A stretch of 53,252 nt of DNA from Leucogyrophana mollusca (Eukaryota > Basidiomycota > Agaricomycetes > Boletales). The position numbers and the translations under genes were made by a program. This document shows positions 1-16,302 of this stretch, piece after piece. Location: positions 1 to 53,252 of the forward strand of contig MU266524.1 in NCBI GenBank assembly GCA_021014945.1, given 5' to 3'. The stretch's first letter is position 1. Every line of letters starts with the position of its first letter. The notes beneath the pieces were generated by a model. The model was not told where the DNA came from and searched no databases. It saw only the letters and a program-made list of their open reading frames with translations.

Positions 1-127
1 ACTCCGGAAACAGTTCGTCCTTATATCCTCTAAGTTCCTACGCTCACTCCTAGTCCGGAGTTCCCCGGAAAGTACCGGAGGAACCGGATTTGACAGCTAC
101 GTTCATTGCGCTTTACTCCCGACCAAT

Positions 128-496
128 ATGCTTGCTTATCCTCGTTCTGCTTGGGTAAATGCTTTCTACGCAGGGACCGGTGTCGACGTCCCGAACGGTA
201 TCACTAGAACCAGGGTGCTGTACGATACTCCAGACGACTTTCCACTTATTGAAGCAATTTCGCAATTCATACCGGCAGTGGAACACATCGGCCAGTATTG
301 CGTTGATGTCGCATATCGCAGTGATACATTCACACATCGTTTTATGATTTTCTACGACATTTTCCTGCATAATCAACCTGGACCTGTCGTGTGTCCTTAC
401 CCGGTGATGCAAGTCCGCAGGAATGGTCTGGGATACAGGCCCTTATTTCAAAGGGACTTGGTGCCTATTTCGATGGCACTTTGTCGGTGTGTATGA
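128..496 (+). CDS. hypothetical protein fragment
   Basis: An open frame from an ATG at 128 runs 122 codons with no recognised domain. The stretch around residues 58-80 (the CVDVAYRSDTFTHRF part) looks protein-like, rich in aromatic and charged residues. No signal peptide or membrane segment is evident. It may be an exon of a larger plus-strand gene continuing with the fragments at 683-925 and 1154-1525, or a decayed gene. I could not build a convincing spliced model because frames change without clear splice sites. Treat it as unassigned. Confidence 0.28.
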   Translation: MLAYPRSAWVNAFYAGTGVDVPNGITRTRVLYDTPDDFPLIEAISQFIPAVEHIGQYCVDVAYRSDTFTHRFMIFYDIFLHNQPGPVVCPYPVMQVRRNGLGYRPLFQRDLVPISMALCRCV

Positions 497-682
497 GACT
501 TACATTTATGAGCTTTATTATTGACGGCGTACTTCAGACTTTATCACAAGGTTCCCAGTTGGAACAACAACACTTGAAGACCTCGTAAGGAGTTGTTTAC
601 ACACGCTTATGGTAATCTACATAAAAAGAGGTCACCTGCTAGTTGGTGGCAGGGTCGGACAGCGTTGTTGTACCGTATCTCG

Positions 683-925
683 ATGTCTCAACCAATGTCT
701 ACTATGAGTAAGCTTCGCGGATGTTTTGACTGTACAATATCCAATCATCGACTTCTGTATCCAGATGTCCCTTCAGAAACCGAGCTGGTCATGGCTATTC
801 AATACGAACTCTGCGAGAATCCGGAAGTAGGCATGGCACGTCTTATCAATGGGATCAAAGCCCACCATCCACACTGGAGTGTCGGCAAAAAGGTTAGGCG
901 AATGATTATGATCGGACTCCACTAA
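683..925 (+). CDS. hypothetical protein with an acidic-helix/NPEVG motif
   Basis: From the ATG at 683 the frame encodes about 80 residues. Residues 26-65 carry the pattern P-S-E-T-E-L, then C-E-N-P-E-V-G, then H-P-H-W-S-V-G. This resembles a short module I recall from many Agaricomycete hypothetical proteins (acidic start, NPxxG, PxWxVS, then basic RVRK), often placed before ankyrin or MYND domains. Here the basic end is altered (KKVRRM) and the frame stops soon after, so the piece may be truncated or be one exon of a spliced gene. Function unknown; the family link is from memory and tentative. Confidence 0.35.
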   Translation: MSQPMSTMSKLRGCFDCTISNHRLLYPDVPSETELVMAIQYELCENPEVGMARLINGIKAHHPHWSVGKKVRRMIMIGLH

Positions 926-1153
926 ATTATCATAGCGAATACGCAGGTTAAAGTCTTTAGCGGTTGCAGACGTACCTCAACTGCCCGTCGTTGGTGTGGT
1001 TGTATGCCCGGGTCCCATCCAAGACATGCAGGAACCAGGTCATATCACCGATACGTTCTTACCTATTTGCTCCATCCGGCCTCGTAACGAAAACGAACCT
1101 ATGTGGGGTGTGCCTGCAAGATTAAAAGAGCTCGGAGGGTGGGGTCCATGTAA

Positions 1154-1525
1154 ATGGCTTCTATTCATACAGATATTGGTACCTTCCCAAGACACAGAGT
1201 TCACAGTGCATACTACGCTGGCTCTCTCCACTCTACTGGTCGAGTCACATTACATTCAATGGTGCCATCGTCAGGAGACGATGAATGCCCTCTGTACCTA
1301 TCCTCTTTCTTTCCAGACACTACCTTAACTTGCAAACACCGCTTTCTATTTTACGACTGTGGGGTCGTTGTAAAGAGCCATTTGGCTTACTACGACGTTC
1401 ATTTACACAGAGAGAACGCAAGACGAGCACCTTACCTTATCGTGGGCTTCGACTGTGATACGCACACATTCACAAATCTGTGTGGAGAAGATATTGTATA
1501 CGTTGCTTACGCTGTGAATGAGTAA
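1154..1525 (+). CDS. hypothetical protein fragment
   Basis: An ATG-initiated frame of 123 codons. The last 70 residues (from HRFLFYDCG to VAYAVNE) have plausible protein composition, but I recognise no family. An overlapping frame at 996-1328 is also open, so a spliced model joining parts of both is possible. It follows the fragment at 683-925 on the same strand and could be the 3' part of one gene. No membrane segment or catalytic motif is visible. Confidence 0.28.
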   Translation: MASIHTDIGTFPRHRVHSAYYAGSLHSTGRVTLHSMVPSSGDDECPLYLSSFFPDTTLTCKHRFLFYDCGVVVKSHLAYYDVHLHRENARRAPYLIVGFDCDTHTFTNLCGEDIVYVAYAVNE

Positions 1526-2538
1526 GTCCATACGCTTTTCATAGGCAAAGCATATTATAACACCGCATTTGAACCAGATTAGTGTCTACGCTCGAGATTA
1601 CAACAGATATTACGGAATATGACAGCTGTGGTGCGTAGATCGACTGATGTTAAGGATGAATTGCGGAAGAGGGGAGGGGGGGTGGAAATGGTCGATCATA
1701 CTGGGCTTGTTGGTGCAAGAGGATTCAGCAATCGAGTGATAGAATGCATTCGGGAAGACGCTGTATAAATATTGGGTATATTATGTTGATGAAGCATCGT
1801 TTCTCTTTCAAAATGGCGACTGCGATTTCTAAAAGAAAAACGGTGCATATGAATGTAACTCGGGTGTGCGATTGGAGGAGAGTCAGAACGTTGGGCGAAA
1901 AGAAATGTCGGAGTGGGTGCCCAATCTGCGCTACGCTAAGCGTCAAGGCGCAGCTGATCTCTTAGGCACGATTCCTGAGAGAAGAGTTGTGCCTTTTGAC
2001 TGATGAATGGAAAGTAACCAGGTCGTATGTGCTTTTATGCGTTTATATGGCTGCGTGTGTGGTTGTGTTGTAGGAGAGAGGGGGGGGGAACCTACTTGTC
2101 CGTGGAAAGGATCGGTTGTGGAATGGTATGAAATCGCCCGTCGGTTGATGTCTGCGATTGTACTTGCGCAGCTTTCTTTCTAAAAAAATGCTGATTTTTT
2201 AGAAAAAAAGCTACGGTAGTATAATCCAGTAGATAGGGAATCGTTGGTGGAATGCAGAGTGGATGGTACCCGTACTTGCGCTTGTGGGGAATGAAAATTT
2301 CGAGAAGAGAAGATATAGGGAATGTTGGACCGGGTCCAGGGGGTGCCCAATAGGGCTGTTTCTATAGTAGTAAAAAGACATAAATGTTAGTAATCAAACT
2401 ATTTATACCACATATGTGGCTTTGTTCCTAACACTCTGAATCTGCTGTGGCACTGTGGACACCATGTCACTACAGGTCACTATGAGTTCACTAGACTGGT
2501 ATGGCTACTATGGGAAAATCCGGGTTTTGCTGATGTAT
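1526..2538. other. gene-free stretch, 1.0 kb
   Basis: I find no convincing coding exon here. It holds two G-runs (near 1671-1684 and 2080-2090), an A/T-rich inverted repeat at 2171-2211 and AT-rich sequence around 2370-2410. It separates the hypothetical fragments from the 3' end of PEX6. Confidence 0.6.
2171..2211. repeat. A/T-rich inverted repeat (hairpin)
   Basis: The left arm GCTTTCTTTCTAAAAAAAT (2171-2189) is nearly the reverse complement of the right arm ATTTTTTAGAAAAAAAGC (2194-2211), with a GCTG loop. The arms differ by one extra A and one C/T change. It lies in a gene-free stretch with no gene end close by, so its role is unknown. Confidence 0.75.
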
Positions 2539-6527
<3,989 letters not shown>

Positions 6528-6783
6528 CCAACCCAGTCAACACCAGGTACACACGAGCTTTGTCAAGTGGAGGTTGAGTACGTGCTGCGAAAGTTTTGGA
6601 ATTCCTGGTAGTGGAAAGTTGGCGGCAAGAGCAATAATATTTTCGGTGGACGGCCCTTGCCATCCCGCCTCCACATTTATTTTACCATTTGACTTATGGG
6701 CATCCGAAAATAATATTATAAGATCTCCCACACATACTTATGCTGCTTGTACAATAACTTTATTTTCTGTCAACACGAACACC

Positions 6784-7631
6784 ATGAACCGAGGAGGATC
6801 AAGAGGATTTGGCAGAGGGGGTGGCAAGTGCTTTATTTCACGTCTCATCGCTCGAACGCTTATCGTTTATTTGGACTGTAGGACGCGGTGGTGGGCGAGG
6901 GGGATTCCAGCATCGTGACATGGGCCCTCCAGATACTGTCTTAGGCAAGCAAACCCATCCATACCTTTTGGCAGACCTCATGATATGCGATCCACTAGAA
7001 ATGGGCTCCTTTATGCATGCTGTCGAAGACGAAATGCTTTGTTCTTCTTTAATGCCGGACAAAGTCCCATACTTCAATGCCCCGGTTTACCTTCAAAACA
7101 AGTCAGTGATTGGCAAAGTCGACGAAATACTTGGCCCCATCAATGAGGTCTACTTCTCCGTGAAAATGGGTGACGGTATGGTCGCCAGCAGCTTCAAAAA
7201 GGGCGACAAAATATATATAGGGGGCGATAAACTCCTGCCTATCGAGAGATTCCTCCCAAAACCCAAAATTGCAGGTGCGTTCGTCGCGCTCACGGTGAAC
7301 TCCATACCCAGATTGAAATGCGGTTGACGACTCGTTACTTTAGGTGTCACAAGTAAGCAATCAGTGTTGCCCTTTGTTTATACTTTGTGCTCACGGCACT
7401 GCAGAACGTGGCCGTGGCCGTGGCGGTACTCGGGGTGCAAGCGCAGGATTTCGAGGCCGAGGTGCTTCAGGTGGCAGAGGAGGCCCTCCACGCGGTGGAC
7501 GAGGGAGGGGAGGCGGGTTTGGCGGTGATCGCGGCAGTCGCGGAGCTTTCAGGGGAGGTGGTGGGGGTCGCGGTAGCGGCGGTGCATGGGGTGGGCGAGG
7601 TGGAGGCCGGGGTGGGTTTAGAGGTTCATAA
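6784..7631 (+). CDS. GAR1: H/ACA snoRNP core protein Gar1
   Basis: Nucleolar subunit of the H/ACA snoRNP that guides rRNA pseudouridylation. A short N-terminal glycine/arginine tract ([13 protein letters not shown]) leads into the conserved core (6882-7274), with [19 protein letters not shown] and [19 protein letters not shown], then a long C-terminal RGG domain (7405-7631) ending GGFRGS. Predicted exons: 6784-6823, 6882-7274, 7344-7352 and 7405-7631. The first intron appears to use a GC donor (GCAAGT at 6824). The third exon is only 9 nt; skipping it also keeps frame. Length is normal for fungal Gar1. Its stop lies 107 bp from the convergent MIS14 stop. Confidence 0.96.
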
Positions 7632-7738
7632 ATGCTCCGTGTTTCATTTTTTCGTCGCATTTTCGGTTGATTATTACACTGACCATAAATATTGGATAAA
7701 AATAGTGTATAGACTACCTCGCCCAGGAAAATTAAATC

Positions 7739-8790
7739 CTACGACTTGAGAGACTTGATATGTCCCGCCACTGACTTCAGTCCCCTAGCTCGCTCTTGTT
7801 GTGTGGCAATCAACTGGTGTTCAGAGCATCAGCTACATCGTTACCCAGGAGATCGTGTGGTATCAAGACTTACTTGAAGCAGCTGGGCTGCCATTGAAGC
7901 AGACTTGCTGAAGGTATCCTCGATCTCCAACGGTTGGTCCTCTGGGGCTGCAAGTGATCCTAGTAAAAAGTTACCACGCAACGGTTTAGCAAAAACCAAC
8001 TTACCATCCATGTGTGAATCCGGATCATCAGGACGATCCATTGAGAGGTCCGGCTCCAAAGCCCGATGTTGTAAAAAATTCTGCTGCAGCAGAGTTGCTA
8101 TTTCTTGGGGCCTCCCACGCCGACGGGTGGCGATTTCTCTATCCCACCTCAGCCTTTGATTGGAAAGGGACCATATATGCCGATCCAGAGCCTCGTCAAA
8201 GGGTTCGAACTCTGTAGTAATGAGAAATCGCGTCGGAGCACTAAGAAAATGAAGCACACCATCCTCATCTTCAGGCAAGTCCTCAAAGTTGCGACCATTA
8301 ATGCGAAGATTGGGTCGAGCAATCTCGGAGACAGCATCGAGAAACTGTCACAAGTGAGAATCGTTTCAGCCATTTAAGACATCCAGTACCTGGCTGATGT
8401 GGGGTAAGAACTTGTCCTCGTCACTGGACAAACCTCGGGCAGCGAGCTCTCTGTCCACTCTGGCCCGAAGAGCGGTTTCCAAGTTGTTCTGGACTCGCTT
8501 CCAATCTTGTAAAGATTCAAATGATATCCTTGGGAGATCTTCGCGCGGTGCGTCCATGTGAACGACGATTCGAATCTGCCAGTGCGACAAATTGTAGTCC
8601 GTAGATGGCTGAAATGGGGGGGGGGCGCGTTATTTGTGTCTCTTTGTGTGGTGTGGACGAACCTTGGGATACAAACAAACGCGTGCTGCTTCTGAGCTTC
8701 GTAGGATGACTATATAGGAAGAGCCACCACCCCTAGTCTCCCTAGGAAGTAGGAACACCCTAAGATAGCGTCTAACCTTGCGGTATCCAT
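7739..8790 (-). CDS. MIS14: Mis14/Nsl1-like kinetochore protein
   Basis: Probable Mis14/Nsl1 subunit of the Mis12 (MIND) complex, which links inner and outer kinetochore. The spliced protein starts MDTASSEAARVCLYPK and continues through DWKRVQNNLETALRARVDREL. After an intron (about 8347-8391) comes FLDAVSEIARPNLRINGRNF, then PFDEALDRHIWSLSNQRLRW, a typical Mis14 pattern (PFDxxL followed by a basic coiled helix). Two more introns (near 7947-8007 and 7815-7877) precede the end LIATQQERARGLKSVAGHIK. About 230 residues, the usual size. Family assignment is from pattern and length; Mis14 diverges fast. The start at 8790 is only 19 bp from the DHX35 ATG; an internal Met at HMDAP is the alternative. 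Confidence 0.75.
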
Positions 8791-8809
8791 TTTTCAATCA
8801 TTGGTTTGT

Positions 8810-11654
<2,845 letters not shown>

Positions 11655-12034
11655 ATTACTATCAGCCAACACCAAGGTTCCACTGTCGCAGTGGAAGTGG
11701 TTTTATTCGGCCAACTACTGGATAATCCCAAAGTCTGCATCCCTTGTGTTTTTGTTTTGACTCTGCTTGGATTTCGTGGACCGGGAAGGATCTCCCTAGT
11801 GTATACTTGGACTATCCCTATTATACAAGCACGAAATGTTTGATTTGCTTCCCTGGAGTGGTACTATTGTGGTACTACACTGGTAGACCTATGGTTCAAA
11901 AAGTGGCGTGAGAATTACGGCCCAGTAAATTCTTGGACGGCAATTATCGAGCACAAGCCTGGAACCCATATATTCAGCTCCAGGAATACCGCCGCCAACC
12001 ACCACCGCTGCCGCCTGAGGTCTCCTTCGTCGTG
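11655..12034. promoter_or_regulatory. DHX35-MIC19 intergenic (tandem)
   Basis: 380 bp between the DHX35 stop and the MIC19 ATG. It must hold the terminator of the first gene and the promoter of the second. I see no clear conserved element beyond AT-rich sequence near 11810-11830. Confidence 0.5.
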
Positions 12035-12740
12035 ATGGGAGCCGCCCAGTCCAGGGGAAATACAGAAGAGAAGGTCTTCCACAATGAGACTCCAATTCAA
12101 GTAAATTACTGCTCTTGTATCTGAAACGTTTGCTCAATTACACCAACAGTTTTCACAAGATGTCGTGAACCACCTCACCGACCGCATGGTATCTCCAGAG
12201 ACGACTCCAGAGCGTCAAACTACTCTTGACTCCCATGTTCGTTCTCGTATACAAGCTGAATTGGAACATCTGAGAACAGAAGAAGACAACGTCCGGAAAG
12301 AAATTGAGCTGGCGCTAGAGAAAGAAAACTTAGATCACGAGATGAACCTGACTGGAGGAATCGCAACAGGGGAGGACACTCATGACAAAGTGATGAGCAG
12401 CACAGCTCTTCTGGGCGACCTGGAAGAGATTCGAACCAAAGTGGACAGATTTCAGACACGACAACAATTGAGCGACTTCCCTTCGGTCAAGGAGTCGGGC
12501 GAAGCTGTGGTTTCGTGTTACAAGTACGTGCGGCTTTGGTTGACCCTACATGTCGGAAACCAACGTCTTATAACAACCTGCAGATCGCATTTGAAGACCC
12601 CATTGGATTGCTGGCGTGAAGTAAGCGAATTCAAGGCATCTGTGGCGCACGCAGAAACGGTGGGAAGCTCAGCTACTTCCCAATACCAGCCTTCTGATAT
12701 TTCCTGGTGCTCGCAGCAATACCTGGCCTCGTTGCGCTAG
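12035..12740 (+). CDS. MIC19: MICOS complex subunit Mic19
   Basis: Mic19 (CHCHD3/Aim13 family) is a peripheral inner-membrane protein of the MICOS complex that shapes crista junctions. Exons: 12035-12100, 12150-12523, 12584-12659 and 12717-12740. The N-terminus MGAAQSR has Gly at position 2, an N-myristoylation-type start as in animal Mic19. The middle is a charged coiled coil (SRIQAELEHLRTEEDNVRK). The C-terminus carries one pair of cysteines spaced CX10C (CYKSHLKTPLDC) followed by WREVSEFKASV, the arrangement of fungal Mic19, which has one CX10C pair rather than the animal twin motif. The last exon encodes only QYLASLR. About 180 residues, normal for fungi. Confidence 0.87.
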
Positions 12741-13053
12741 TTGGCTCATCCGGATAGGGACCACCAGGACTAATTGACCACGTAAATAACTGCACCCCTC
12801 CGTCTACAACGCCGAATCCCAAGCTTCGTCTACTTACTCGCCTGAGGTCCTACATGATACAGTACACTGACTAGTTCGGGGCTACTTGTGTGTGTAAGAT
12901 GGCTAAAAAGTCCGATGCACATGAATAGAGTCCTTCGCCCGAGCAATTATAACCCTGTCACCTGGTGCTTTCCTTCGTCCTGGCCTGCCCTAACGGCGAG
13001 GCCTTCGCTGAGACCAAGATTAAAGTGTTTGTTTGAAAACGCCGACGGGGCAA
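12741..13053. other. MIC19 3' / membrane-protein 3' convergent gap
   Basis: 313 bp between the convergent stops at 12740 and 13054. Nothing recognisable; presumably two terminators. Confidence 0.5.
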
Positions 13054-14567
13054 CTATAGCTCTCCACCGTAAGCAAAACCTATCAACGTCCCCGATGTGT
13101 CTTCTGGTTGTAGGTGTAAAGACCCTGCACTGATCTGTGACACGCGATTGAGTTGGCTGGTGCCTCTGTCGCTCTGTACCACATGCCTCATCCTGGATCT
13201 AGGAAAGGCAGAAGGCCCCTGGCTTTCTCCTAGTGAATGAAGGGATTCTGATTTCTGGCTCAAAGTGGAGAACCGCTTCGTGTCGAACGTATGGCCCAGA
13301 GCGGCCAGGACGACATTTGTTGGGACACGAATCTGATGCTCCTCCCCGCTTTGGGTGGAATACACGGAGGCAGAACCAATTGTCGAAGACTTGTAAGATA
13401 GCTCTTTTCCAGAACGGACGATAGACGACCTTGCCCCTGGATTCGAATTTGATCTTGCAAGGCTTGCCGGTCTTCGGGTAGCTTTCTCGGGAAGCTCAGG
13501 TGGCATGGTGGGAGGGGTTGGCGGGCGGTCGTGCTTTGTTTCCTCGGCAGTATGGAAGGAGATGACGCTAGAGCTCGCTGATTTGTTTGACATCGGAGCC
13601 GATGAAGGGTGTTTCGGGTTCCCCTTCTCTTCCACGAAGGTACGGGTCATCGAGCTATCAGGAGAACGAGGTGGCGATTCTCGCGCCATGCTGCGAAGAG
13701 TGCGATTTCTCCGCTTACGGAGGGTGCGCTATCCAGAAAAAAATGAACGAGGGCAGGAAGTACTTCTCGTGACAGACACCTACAGAACGATTGCTTTGTT
13801 TATTTTGGATCTGCTTCGCCGACCTTCCCCACCACTTCCAGCCCAATACAACAACCACGGCTATGATTACTCCAGCGGACGTTCCCCCGACTATCGCTGG
13901 GACCGGAACAGCGATTGTACCGGTTTGAGCCGACGAAAACCCACGGGCACCAAGGTCGAAAGAAGAGGAAGATTCGGGCTGGCGAGACGCCCCAAATTGC
14001 GGTACCGCATGAAAACTGGGAGGTGGCATGATGAAGGAGTCGGATCGCAATATGGAACGAAGGCCAACCTATATCTGAAAGAACATGACACAAAGATTTA
14101 GTGGTGCCCAACCTGCCAGTTGGGACAAGGAACGCCTCATGGTTGATGGCCAGGTCGTTTTCTATACATGCACGCCAATGAAATCTAGGCGCCAAAGTGA
14201 CAGCTAGCGTGGCCCAGGTCTGCCTCGTTGTATCAGCCTGTCCAACAATATTAATATACTTACTCCGACATCCGGCGCAGAGGCTGTGTGCCTGAGGCTG
14301 TGGTTGGCCAACAAGAGATGGAGTCGGCACGAGAATAAGAAGTGGCGAGGAAAACGAGGAAAGCGCGATGACCTCTTCGGACGCAACCAGTTATGTACAA
14401 ATACAGCGTCGTCCGGAAGCCACCCTCACCGCTGCCGGCTGATATTGAGGTCGCGAGGAACGCCCTTGAGCTGGAGGACTATCCCGAACGCAACGAAGTA
14501 TCGGGACATACAAAGCAGAAGCGCATAAAAGATAGTCGAGGAAAGATGACATCGCCTTTCAACTATA
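13054..14567 (-). CDS. single-pass membrane protein with Ser/Pro-rich cytoplasmic tail
   Basis: Hypothetical type I-like membrane protein. A clear membrane segment (IAVPVPAIVGGTSAGVIIAV with VVVLG after it, about 13820-13905) is followed by the stop-transfer end WKWWGRSAKQ. An intron (donor GTAGGTGT near 13782, acceptor near 13730) leads to a basic linker (TLRKRRNRTLRS) and about 210 residues of Ser/Thr/Pro-rich tail. The upstream ectodomain has a CAGC motif and ATL/CIEND elements. These recall a common basidiomycete family with a Cys-rich ectodomain, TM segment and disordered tail; that link is tentative. The 5' end is uncertain: an ATG at about 14567 is open for some 50 codons, but I cannot prove the signal-peptide exon. 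Function unknown. Confidence 0.58.
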
Positions 14568-16302
14568 CACAAATCTGTTTAACCAGGATGTTTGCCAACG
14601 ATGACGGACAAGCCAAGGTGGACCATTCGCTGCCACTCGAGGACATTCGCCTCTTGGGACATTTCCGCTTTACCCGGCCCCGAGGTTTGGTAGGACAGGC
14701 TATTTACCGTGTACGGCACTCGTGGCATTGACACCGCGGGCCATTCGGGCCCGCTTCATGCACGAGCGTCCCGTGCGGGCGTCCTCGAAACCTAAGAAGT
14801 GTTGTTTCTACCCAAGAGATAGCCGAACATTGGCCGATAGCCAACCACCGCAATGTGCTTCAATATGGAGAAGTACAAATTGAAGCCGTCGAACTTTGCC
14901 GCAGTCGCATTAGGTGTCTTCCGGCAATTACGTTCTAGAGATGTAGAAAGTGAAGCGGAACAACAAGGTGGTAGAACCTTTGCAAGCTGTAAAGCCTTCG
15001 GGGAGGTAGTGAGGTATGATTGTTGCTGATCATATTACTATGTTGTACCATGTATGAGGGGACGGTTAAGGGAGCGATGTCCGTTTGACATGCATCGGCA
15101 CAACTACAAATGCAGTTACATATTTACGTAAACCACTCCTAGCCAGCACCTGCCAGCACAAAGCTTAGTGAGTCGAGTTTGTTCATCGGTGTGGCCATAA
15201 CCCGCGGGACTGAATCATATTTGAGTTGCAGGTTATACGACAAAGAGCGCGACAAAGGATGAGCATACTAACACAGACCTCAGGACCGGCTGTACGCACC
15301 TGGTGGAGACGAATGGCCTTCAATCGGTGAAACGGTCCTGTCGTCTACTGTGCTTGTGAGGTGCAGCGAGTATTTTTAGACACTGAGGGAAGCTCCGTAA
15401 AGCTAGGACCATGTCGTAGTGCTGTGCGGTACACCGTTGTGCAGCGAACCTTTTGGAGCATCACCTTTCTGTCAGAGACTGTTCAAGGAACTGAGTACCA
15501 AGTTCTTATTCAGGCTCCTCCGGTGAATTCCGGCCACTCTATTAATAGCCGTGTAGACAAGAGGTTTGCATTGGGTTTACACCCCCCATTCAAGTTGACC
15601 GACGCGAATGTCTTGTTCCTGAAATCATGAATCAGCGCTCAGGTATAACACACCGTCTGAGAAGAATGAAACAACAAACCAGGCTGAATGAAACTGAAGA
15701 ATCGAATTTGTAAGACCGCCGGATACAAAGGATCAGTTTGTCCAATGCAACTGATTCGAGAATAAGTAGTAACTCCCAGGGGACGCATCCATAACTCCTC
15801 CGGCTGGATGTTAGCGAGTATGATTTAACTCTTCCGCCGGACAAAACACGCCACGGTAGAGATACTTTGTAGCATAGTGATGCTCGATACTCCACCGAGT
15901 ATGATTGCAACATTTGTATGCAGCCTGGGCGTCGACATCGATACGGAGAGGTCGGACAATTTGATGATTGCCGAGCTCGGCAACCTATGGTCGATTAGCC
16001 GCCCGGCTTTATTTGCCTCAGATCTCACTGAACTCAGGTGCCCTTTCCCCATCTCTTTTCGCCTCATCGATATCACCTCTAGTTGCTGCCCCTCAAGTCA
16101 CGATCGAAACGCACTGTTTTTCGAGCATCTATACTTTGCTGCCTTTAAACACGCTGACTTCCGCCGTTTTATCGATCGCTCGTTCGTTCGTCTTAATTTC
16201 ACCCATAATTAACCGGTCTTCCCCGGTCGATAAACAGACGCCGAGCCACCGTTGCCAATATTGATCACCGTAAAAACTCACCCTGAGTTCGCCAAAGTGA
16301 TA
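14568..16302. other. gene-poor stretch upstream of the transcription factor
   Basis: 1.7 kb without a gene I can support. Small open frames (for example 14393-14731 and 15361-15630, plus strand) show no recognisable protein features. A GC-rich 7-bp hairpin lies at 14736-14754. The unusual length compared with other gaps here suits a long regulatory region for the transcription factor at 16303. A long 5' leader or a non-coding transcript is also possible. Confidence 0.5.

Noticed and set aside
7391..7660. Long minus-strand proline-rich open frame
   Set aside because: It is the antisense of the GAR1 RGG repeat; GGN codons read as proline on the other strand.
8616..8626. G-run near the MIS14 first intron
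   Set aside because: It is the pyrimidine tract of the intron acceptor on the minus strand, not a separate element.
15877..16264. Overlapping plus-strand open frames
   Set aside because: Low-complexity translation rich in Ser, Phe and Arg with no family resemblance; they sit just upstream of the transcription factor and look like chance frames.
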